Shown one piece after another: positions 1 to 4,872 of a stretch of 5,315 bases of DNA. The stretch covers positions 1 through 5,315 of the forward strand of contig CAIUZX010000457.1 in the NCBI GenBank assembly GCA_903903715.1, given 5' to 3'. Position 1 is the first letter of the stretch, and every line of letters begins with the position of its first letter. The position numbers were made by a program, and so were the translations under genes. This DNA comes from an uncultured Caulobacterales bacterium. Its GTDB lineage: Bacteria; Pseudomonadota; Alphaproteobacteria; Caulobacterales; Caulobacteraceae. Below the pieces are notes generated by a model. The model was not told where the DNA came from, ran no database searches, and was given only the letters and a program-made list of their open reading frames with translations.

Positions 1-2339
1 CCCTCGACCCGCTGTGGAGCGACGCCGCCATCGATTTCGTCGGCGTCGACTTCTATCCGCCGATCACCGACTGGCGGGACGGGACGACACATCTCGACGC
101 AAAAGCCGGCTTTGGCGGCCCGGCGGACCCGGCCTATCTCGCCGCCCGCATCGCCGGGGGGGAGGCCTATGACTGGTACTACGCCAGCGACGCGGACCGG
201 CTGGCCCAGAGCCGCACCCCCATCACCGACGGCGCCTATGGGGAGCCGTGGATCTACCGGGCGAAGGATCTGACCAGCTGGTGGTCGACGGCGCACTATC
301 CCCGCAAGGGCGGGGTCAGGCTCTCGAGCCCCACGAGCTGGTCGCCCGGCATGAAGCCCATGCGCCTGACCGAATTCGGCTGCGCGGCCATCGACAAGGG
401 CGCCAATTCGCCCAACCTCTTCCTCGACCCCAAAAGCTCGGAGAACGCCCTGCCTCCGTTCTCCAATGGCGGACGGGACGATCTTGGCCAGCGGCGCCTG
501 CTGGAGGCGGTCCTGAGCCACTACGCCGACCCGGCGGCGAGCCCGATCTCACCGGTCTATGGCGGGCCGATGATCGCCAGCGACGCGATGGCGCTCTGGT
601 GCTGGGACGCAAGGCCTTTTCCGGAGTTTCCCGCCCGGTCGGACCTGTGGGCCGACGCCTCCGCCTGGGGGCGCGGGCACTGGCTGACGGGGCGAGCGGG
701 GGCGGGCGATCTTGCGGACCTGATCGCCGCGCTGCTGCTCCATGCGGGGCTCGACCCGACCAAGGCCGACCTGTCCGGCGCAAGCGGCATCGTGCAGGGC
801 TTCGTCGTCGACCAGCCCGCGCGGCTGATCGACACTTTAAGTGAACTCGCCCTGGCCTTTCCCTTCGACCTCGCCGAGCGGGAGGGACGCCTCGCCCTCG
901 TCGCCCGCGACATGACGTCCGCCGTCACCCTGGATCCGACGACGCTTGGCCTGCCGCAGGCCGCCGCAGTCCCGGTGACCCGCCACCGGGCGCTAAAGCC
1001 TGCGCCGGACCGGATGCGGGTGGGCTATGCGGACCTCACCCGGGACTACCAGACCGGAGAAGCCTTCGCCCGCAGCCCGTCCCCCGAAGGCGGCGGCGCC
1101 AGCCAGGCCAACCTGCCGCTGTGCCTCACCGAGTCGCAGGCGAGGGCCGTGGGCCTGCGCCGCCTCGCCAGAGCCCGCGCCGAGCGGGACACGGTGGAGA
1201 TCCATCTGCCCACAGATCTCGCCCACAGGATCGAGCCCGGCGACGGGGTGCGCCTCGCCCCGGACGCTGCGCTCTATCGCGTGACGGCGGTCGACCTCTC
1301 GCCCTCCCCACGCGCCCTCGCCACAGGGGCCGAAGCGCCGGACGCCGGAGGCCCCGCCCCCCCAGACGACGCCTACAAGGTCTCCCCGTCCGCCCAGCCC
1401 TCCGGCCCGCCCGCCGTCGCGTTGATGGACCTGCCGCCCCTGCCGGGGTCGGAGACGGATACGCGGCCCTTGGTCGCCGCCGTCCGCACACCCTGGCGCT
1501 CGGTCAGCCTGTCCGCGGGAGCCAGCGCCGACGTCCTCTCCCAGCGCGCCCTGCTCTCGGCGCCCGCGGTGATGGGCCTGACCGCTACGGCGCTGAGCCC
1601 TGGGGTACGGTTCCGCTTCGACGTCACAAACACCCTCGACGTCCAGCTCGGCGCCGCCGCCCTGTCCAGCGCCTCGCAAAGCGCGGTGCTCTCCGGCGCC
1701 AACGCCGCCGCCGTGCAGGCCGACAACGGGGAGTGGGAGCTGATCCAGTTCCTCAACGCGACCCTGATCGCTGCGGGCCGCTGGCGCCTGTCCGGCCTCC
1801 TCCGCGCCCAGGGAGGCAGCGATCTCGCCATGCGGGCGGGGGCGTCGGCGGGGCAGCCCTTCGTGTTGCTGGACGGAACGCCGCAGCGGGCGGACGTGGC
1901 GGCGAGCGAGCGGGGCCTCGCCCTCACCTGGCGCGCCGCCGCCGCGGGAACCACCTCCGCCGACGTCGCCTCCGCCACCCTCACCGCAGTCTGGAACGGG
2001 ATCGCCTTACGCCCCTGGGCGCCCTGCCAGCTCACCGCCGCCCGCACCGCTGCGGGGGATATCGCGCTGAGCTGGATCCGCCGCGCGCGACTCTCTGGCG
2101 ACGCCCTCGACGGGGATCCGCCCCTGAGCGAAGAGCGGGAGTTCTACCGTGTCGAGGTCCACGGCCCCGACGGCGCGCTCGTCCGCGTGCTCTCCCCCGC
2201 TACATCGTCCGTCATCTATGCGGCGGCGGACCAGAAAACGGATTTCGGCGGGCCGGCGCCCAGCGGCGTCCGCGTGACCGTGGCGCAAGGCTCCGCGATC
2301 TACGGATTCGGCGCCCCCTCCGACCCACTAATGTTGTAA
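1..2339 (+). CDS. GTA baseplate megatron / TIM-barrel tail protein (RcGTA g15 type), 5'-truncated
   Basis: This is the C-terminal 778 residues of the large tail-tip protein of alphaproteobacterial gene transfer agents, phage-like particles that carry host DNA. The frame is open from base 3 to the TAA at 2337-2339, so the start lies outside the window. Relatives are roughly 1,300 residues, so about 500 are missing. Fragment residues 1 to about 230 are the end of the glycoside-hydrolase-like GTA TIM barrel: FVGVDFYPPITDWRDG (12-27), LTEFGCAAIDKGANSPN with a possible catalytic Glu124 (122-138), and CWDARPF (200-206). Residues from about 246 match the phage-tail domain (GIVQGFVVDQPARLIDTL). The end (EFYRVEVHGPDGALVRVL, then a DFGG segment) matches the family's C-terminal domain. 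The long middle is Ala/Pro-rich. In RcGTA this protein forms the baseplate core and may help cross the recipient envelope. It is normally the last structural gene, so the upstream flank should carry g14, g13 and so on. No frameshift or internal stop is seen. The family call is firm; glycosidase activity is not shown. Confidence 0.93.
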   Translation, partial: LDPLWSDAAIDFVGVDFYPPITDWRDGTTHLDAKAGFGGPADPAYLAARIAGGEAYDWYYASDADRLAQSRTPITDGAYGEPWIYRAKDLTSWWSTAHYPRKGGVRLSSPTSWSPGMKPMRLTEFGCAAIDKGANSPNLFLDPKSSENALPPFSNGGRDDLGQRRLLEAVLSHYADPAASPISPVYGGPMIASDAMALWCWDARPFPEFPARSDLWADASAWGRGHWLTGRAGAGDLADLIAALLLHAGLDPTKADLSGASGIVQGFVVDQPARLIDTLSELALAFPFDLAEREGRLALVARDMTSAVTLDPTTLGLPQAAAVPVTRHRALKPAPDRMRVGYADLTRDYQTGEAFARSPSPEGGGASQANLPLCLTESQARAVGLRRLARARAERDTVEIHLPTDLAHRIEPGDGVRLAPDAALYRVTAVDLSPSPRALATGAEAPDAGGPAPPDDAYKVSPSAQPSGPPAVALMDLPPLPGSETDTRPLVAAVRTPWRSVSLSAGASADVLSQRALLSAPAVMGLTATALSPGVRFRFDVTNTLDVQLGAAALSSASQSAVLSGANAAAVQADNGEWELIQFLNATLIAAGRWRLSGLLRAQGGSDLAMRAGASAGQPFVLLDGTPQRADVAASERGLALTWRAAAAGTTSADVASATLTAVWNGIALRPWAPCQLTAARTAAGDIALSWIRRARLSGDALDGDPPLSEEREFYRVEVHGPDGALVRVLSPATSSVIYAAADQKTDFGGPAPSGVRVTVAQGSAIYGFGAPSDPLML

Positions 2340-2362
2340 TAATATCACACCCACCCCTTGCG

Positions 2363-2387
2363 CTCAGGCTTCTAAGGTTTAAGTGAG
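2363..2387 (+). other. Imperfect hairpin in the leader between the GTA gene and dnaJ
   Basis: CTCA (2363-2366) and CTT (2369-2371) can pair with AAG (2381-2383) and TGAG (2384-2387), leaving a GG bulge and a nine-base loop CTAAGGTTT. The loop holds the Shine-Dalgarno-like TAAGG (2373-2377) and the 3' arm holds the alternative GTG start at 2383. No T-run follows, so this is not a standard intrinsic terminator. It could be chance or could affect initiation at 2383. Confidence 0.25.
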
Positions 2388-2393
2388 GTCACA

Positions 2394-2408
2394 AGGCGCG
2401 CTTCGCCT
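2394..2408 (+). other. Short perfect hairpin upstream of the dnaJ-like start
   Basis: AGGCG (2394-2398) and CGCCT (2404-2408) form a five-base-pair stem around the loop CGCTT. It is 54 bases past the GTA stop and 28 bases before the preferred GTG start. No T-tract follows, so a classical terminator is unlikely. In DNA this GC-rich, a stem of this size can arise by chance. Confidence 0.25.
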
Positions 2409-2436
2409 GCCCCTATCGAACGAAGTCAACAGCCCC

Positions 2437-3381
2437 GTGCCGCAAGATCCGTATCAGACCCTGGGCGTGTCCCGCTCCGCCAGCACAGCCGAGATCCGCA
2501 AGGCGTTTCACAAGCTGGCCAAGGCCAATCACCCGGACGTGAACCCAGACAACAAGGCGGCGGAAGAGCGCTTCAAGCGCGCCAGCGCGGCGTTTGACAT
2601 CCTGGGCGACGCGGACAAGAAGGCCCGCTTCGACCGGGGCGAGATCGACGGCGACGGCCGCGAGGTCCCCAGAGGGTTCACGGGCGGCGGGCCGTTCAGC
2701 GGCAAGCCCGGACGCAAACCGCAGGGGCCCGGCGCGGGCGGAGGCAATCCCTTTCAGGGCGCCGACTTCGAGGACATCCTGTCGGAGATCATGGGCGGTC
2801 GAGCGGGGGGCGGCTTCAGCCAGCGCGGGCCCCAGAACGGGCCGATGAAGGGCGAGGACATGCGCCTTCGCCTCGAGATCGAGCTTGAAGAGGCGATCAA
2901 GGGCGGCCCCAAGCGCATCAGCCTGCCGGACGGCCAAACCCTCGACATCACCCTGCCCACGGGCGCGAAGGACGAGCAGGTGCTGCGCCTGCGCGGAAAG
3001 GGCGGACCAGGTCGCCTCGGCGGCCCCGCAGGGGACGCCATGATCGAGCTGATCATCAAGCCGCACCCGGTGTTTCGCCGGGAAGCCGGCTCGGCGGACC
3101 TGACCATGGACCTCCCCGTCTCCGTCCCCGATGCCGTGCTGGGAGCCCGGGTGGACGCCCCGACGCCAGAAGGCTCCGTCGCCCTGACCATCCCGCCGCG
3201 CTCCAACTCCGGCCAGATGCTGCGCCTGAAAGGCCGGGGCGCCTACGCCGCCGACGGACGGCGGGGCGATCTTTTCGCGCGCCTGATGATCATGCTGCCC
3301 GACGCCCCCGACGAGGCCCTCGTCCGCTTCTCGACAGAGTGGCGCGACAAACGGCCCTATGCGCCCAAGCGCAAGGGCTGA
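2437..3381 (+). CDS. DnaJ-family co-chaperone without zinc finger (CbpA / class B Hsp40-like)
   Basis: A 314-residue Hsp40 co-chaperone that should stimulate DnaK ATPase and deliver unfolded clients in the cytoplasm. The J-domain covers residues 4-68 (DPYQTLGVSRSAS), with the HPD motif at 32-34 that contacts DnaK and a final RFDRG. A Gly/Pro/Phe-rich linker follows (about 69-138) and contains FEDILSEIMGG (111-121), similar to the DIF motif of DnaJ linkers. The two-part substrate-binding domain (about 139-300) starts at DMRLRLEIELEEAIKGG. The four CXXCXGXG zinc repeats of DnaJ are absent and the protein has no cysteine, so it resembles CbpA rather than the main DnaJ. I chose GTG 2437 because the J-domain then begins at residue 4, as in relatives. 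A GTG at 2383 would add 18 unrelated residues but has the better ribosome site (TAAGG, five bases upstream). The gene ends 13 bases from the convergent cupin. Family is secure; start and partner are uncertain. Confidence 0.92.
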   Translation: MPQDPYQTLGVSRSASTAEIRKAFHKLAKANHPDVNPDNKAAEERFKRASAAFDILGDADKKARFDRGEIDGDGREVPRGFTGGGPFSGKPGRKPQGPGAGGGNPFQGADFEDILSEIMGGRAGGGFSQRGPQNGPMKGEDMRLRLEIELEEAIKGGPKRISLPDGQTLDITLPTGAKDEQVLRLRGKGGPGRLGGPAGDAMIELIIKPHPVFRREAGSADLTMDLPVSVPDAVLGARVDAPTPEGSVALTIPPRSNSGQMLRLKGRGAYAADGRRGDLFARLMIMLPDAPDEALVRFSTEWRDKRPYAPKRKG

Positions 3382-3394
3382 GGACGGCTCACGT

Positions 3395-3877
3395 TCACTT
3401 CGGTCCGTCAGCTTTGAGGATCGGCGTGCCCGCGGAGGCGGGTTTGGAACCATCCAGATAGGCGGTGGACCAGGGCCCTGTCGCAACGCCGATGATGATC
3501 GTATCGACGTCCGCCCCGTCAAAATGGTCCGCGCCGCCGGGGACGACGACGAGGGTCCCTTCGCCGTACCGCCCGGCCTGCGCTTTATCGGCGACCCTGC
3601 CGTAGCCGAGGCGAAGCTCCCCCTTCACCACAAACACCCGGGCCGTTGTCGAGTGGTGGTGCGGGCTGTCCCAGACGCCGGCGGGGATGAAGAAGGCGTA
3701 GGTAAAGACGCCGCCGACGGGCTCGCGGCGGCCCTCCAGCAGGGCGTACTTCGTGCCGTTGGGCGCCGCGGCCTGCCAGGGGATAGCCTCCGGCGTCCAG
3801 GCGGCGGGTGTTTGCGCAAGGGCGGGCGCGGCGCAGCACACGGACAGGACGGCGGCGAGGGGGACGAGATGTCGCAT
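3395..3877 (-). CDS. Exported single-domain cupin protein, DUF4437-like
   Basis: A 160-residue small beta-barrel cupin of unknown substrate. Residues 1-21 are a clear Sec signal peptide (MRHLVPLAAVLSVCCAAPALA), with likely signal peptidase I cleavage before Gln22, so the mature protein should be periplasmic or secreted. Cupin motif 1 is at 67-91 (GVWDSPHHHSTTARVFVVKGELRLG), with candidate metal ligands His73-75. The usual motif 1 Glu (H-x-H-x3-E-x6-G) is replaced by Ala79. Motif 2 is near 107-120 (GTLVVVPGGADHFD), with His118 as a further ligand. The layout resembles DUF4437-type cupins, but I cannot name a reaction, and a binding role is as likely as catalysis. ATG 3877 was chosen because it starts the signal peptide and follows an AGGAGA site by seven bases; an upstream in-frame ATG at 3922 would put 15 charged residues before it. 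The gene faces dnaJ tail to tail and diverges from the phosphatase unit. Confidence 0.82.
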   Translation of the reverse strand: MRHLVPLAAVLSVCCAAPALAQTPAAWTPEAIPWQAAAPNGTKYALLEGRREPVGGVFTYAFFIPAGVWDSPHHHSTTARVFVVKGELRLGYGRVADKAQAGRYGEGTLVVVPGGADHFDGADVDTIIIGVATGPWSTAYLDGSKPASAGTPILKADGPK

Positions 3878-3884
3878 GTGGGTT

Positions 3885-3890
3885 TCTCCT
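3885..3890 (-). promoter_or_regulatory. Ribosome binding site of the cupin gene
   Basis: On the minus strand AGGAGA lies seven bases before ATG 3877. This near-consensus Shine-Dalgarno sequence decides between the in-frame starts at 3922 and 3877 in favour of the shorter protein with the signal peptide at its N-terminus. Confidence 0.8.
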
Positions 3891-3953
3891 GACTTGCCTC
3901 TGCAGCCTTTGTCGCGCCTCATCTTCCCGTTTCTGGCTCTGCAATCGAAATCC

Positions 3954-3981
3954 GCCGCGGCCTTTTCACTTTCAGCGCGGC
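3954..3981. repeat. Inverted repeat GCCGCG-N16-CGCGGC in the divergent intergenic region
   Basis: GCCGCG (3954-3959) and CGCGGC (3976-3981) are perfect inverted copies with a 16-base spacer, so the arm centres are 22 bases apart, close to two helical turns. The pair brackets the candidate -35 element of the phosphatase promoter between the cupin and phosphatase genes. It could be an operator for a dimeric regulator or a weak long-loop hairpin. Both arms are pure G/C in a G/C-rich genome, so chance is a real alternative. Confidence 0.3.
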
Positions 3982-3992
3982 TTTGCTATGCA
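3963..3992 (+). promoter_or_regulatory. Candidate sigma-70-type promoter for the phosphatase/DUF952/pyrD unit
   Basis: TTTTCA (3963-3968) and TATGCA (3987-3992), 18 bases apart, each match the housekeeping -35 and -10 consensus at four of six positions. This is the most A/T-rich part of the divergent intergenic region. A start near 3999 would leave a leader of about 25 bases that includes the GGAGG site. Alphaproteobacterial promoters are degenerate, so this is weak evidence. Confidence 0.25.
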
Positions 3993-4006
3993 TCGTCTTT
4001 CCTTCC

Positions 4007-4011
4007 GGAGG
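4007..4011 (+). promoter_or_regulatory. Ribosome binding site of the phosphatase gene, with long spacer
   Basis: GGAGG is a strong Shine-Dalgarno core but ends 13 bases before ATG 4025, longer than the usual 5-9. No alternative in-frame start lies between them, and the ATG begins exactly where the family's N-terminus (MTRLILFRHAK) starts. The spacer opens with the palindrome GCCGCGCGGC (4011-4020), which could fold and shorten the effective distance. Confidence 0.6.
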
Positions 4012-4024
4012 CCGCGCGGCGCCT

Positions 4025-4531
4025 ATGACTCGACTGATCCTGTTCCGGCACGCCAAGGCCGAGCGTCGCGCCGAAAGCGGCGAGGACTTTGATCGCATAC
4101 TGACCGATCGCGGCCGGAATGACGCCGTCCTGATGGGCGAGGCGCTGCGGGGACTCGGCATGACGCCGGACCTCGCCCTCGTGTCGGCGGCGGCGCGGAC
4201 GACGGGCACCTGGGCGGCGATGGCCCCGGCCTTTCCGATGGCCAGGGTCGAGATAAGGGCGGAGCTCTATGACGCCGACGCCGAGACGCTGCTGTCCGCC
4301 GCGAAGGGGGCGGGTGCGCTCGGGACCGTAATGATCGTCGCGCACAATCCCGGTCTCCATGAAGCGTCCTATGCGCTCGCCAAGCATGGCGGGGCGCAGG
4401 CCGAAGCCATGTCTCGCCTCCGCGCCGGTATGCCGACCGCCACGGCGGGGGTGTTCGACCTCTCCGGGGAGACGCCAAGGCTGGAAGCCTGGCTGACCGC
4501 TCACGACTTCGGCGGCGGGGCCGGGGAATGA
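4025..4531 (+). CDS. SixA-like histidine phosphatase (RHG / phosphoglycerate-mutase superfamily)
   Basis: A 168-residue cytoplasmic phosphatase of the histidine phosphatase branch 1, close in length to E. coli SixA (161). The N-terminal motif LILFRHAKAE (4-13) holds the nucleophile His9, in the RHAK form typical of SixA-like proteins rather than RHGE. Other expected active-site residues are present: Arg58 in SAAARTTGTW (54-63), Glu80 in RAELYDA, and His107 in VAHNPGLHE (105-113). SixA removes phosphate from phosphohistidine: HPt domains such as ArcB in early work, and the nitrogen-PTS protein NPr in later work. The substrate here cannot be read from sequence. The start at ATG 4025 matches the family N-terminus; the frame is open further upstream from a TTG at 3983, but the added residues (LCIVFPSGGRAAP) are unlike the family. 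It is the first gene of the divergent unit and its stop overlaps the next start by four bases (ATGA). The fold call is firm; the role is inferred. Confidence 0.9.
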   Translation: MTRLILFRHAKAERRAESGEDFDRILTDRGRNDAVLMGEALRGLGMTPDLALVSAAARTTGTWAAMAPAFPMARVEIRAELYDADAETLLSAAKGAGALGTVMIVAHNPGLHEASYALAKHGGAQAEAMSRLRAGMPTATAGVFDLSGETPRLEAWLTAHDFGGGAGE

Positions 4532-4872
4532 GCCGGATCTACAAGATCCTCTCCGCAAGCGAATGGGAAGCGGCGAAGACGGCGGAACGATTCGATGGCT
4601 CCGCCGTGGACCTCAAGGACGGCTACATCCACTTCTCCACGTCGGCGCAGGCGCAGGAAACGGCGCGGCGACACTTCCACGGCGTCGAGGATCTGGTCGT
4701 GCTGAGCGTACCCGTCGATGCGCTGGGGCCGGAGCTTCGGTGGGAGAAATCCCGCGGCGGCGACCTCTTTCCCCATCTCTACGGCCCCCTCGACCCCTAT
4801 CTGGTCGAGGCGGTGACGCCTGCGCCCCTGGGCGCGGACGGCGTTCCGGATCTTAGCGACCTCGTCCCATGA
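4528..4872 (+). CDS. DUF952 family protein
   Basis: A complete 114-residue cytoplasmic protein of the DUF952 family, which has no established function. The family signatures are the N-terminal IYKILSASEWEAA (4-16), DGYIHFSTSAQ (31-41) with invariant-looking His35 and Ser37, and the segment LRWEKSRGGDLFPHLYGPL (70-88). There is no signal peptide, membrane segment or cysteine. From memory, the Caulobacter member CC0527 has a solved structure classed with the ADP-ribosylation fold, which would make His35 comparable to the first NAD-binding motif residue; I could not check this here. The start ATG lies inside the phosphatase stop (ATGA, 4528-4531) behind a G-rich stretch, and its own stop overlaps the pyrD start in the same way, so its translation is probably coupled to both neighbours. 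A position beside pyrD is common for this family in alphaproteobacteria, again from memory. Confidence 0.88.
   Translation: MSRIYKILSASEWEAAKTAERFDGSAVDLKDGYIHFSTSAQAQETARRHFHGVEDLVVLSVPVDALGPELRWEKSRGGDLFPHLYGPLDPYLVEAVTPAPLGADGVPDLSDLVP

Noticed and set aside
1121..2386. 421-codon plus-strand open frame inside the GTA gene
   Set aside because: It is extremely Arg/Pro/Ala-rich, has no family motif and overlaps a frame with clear GTA domains. Long shadow frames are expected at this G/C content.
2378..2389. CtrA box (TTAA-N7-TTAA) near the GTA end
   Set aside because: TTAA at 2379-2382 has no partner at the right spacing. TTTAAGTGA also occurs at 836-844 inside the GTA gene, which looks like coincidence.
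2357..2416. Heat-shock sigma-32 promoter before dnaJ (CTTG at 2357, CCTAT at 2412)
   Set aside because: The elements are about 51 bases apart, far from the 17-18 required, and no better pair was found.
3378..3411. Possible terminator between dnaJ and the convergent cupin (GACGG 3383-3387 with CCGTC 3405-3409)
   Set aside because: The stem is only five base pairs with a 17-base loop, there is no T-run on either strand, and it overlaps the cupin stop.
2413..3522. 369-codon minus-strand open frame opposite the DnaJ-like gene
   Set aside because: It mirrors the codon pattern of a well-supported J-protein, has no recognisable domain, and overlaps the cupin 3' end.
3432..3877. Lipoprotein reading of the cupin signal peptide (Cys14/Cys15)
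   Set aside because: The residues before the Cys pair (LSV) do not fit the lipobox, which needs a small residue at -1, and an ALA-Q signal peptidase I site follows.
3359..3892. 177-codon plus-strand open frame across the cupin gene
   Set aside because: It is antisense to a gene with a signal peptide, a strong ribosome site and cupin motifs; its own sequence resembles no family and its start lies inside dnaJ.
3878..3922. Upstream start (ATG 3922) for the cupin
   Set aside because: It would bury the signal peptide behind 15 charged residues, and the strong AGGAGA site points to ATG 3877.
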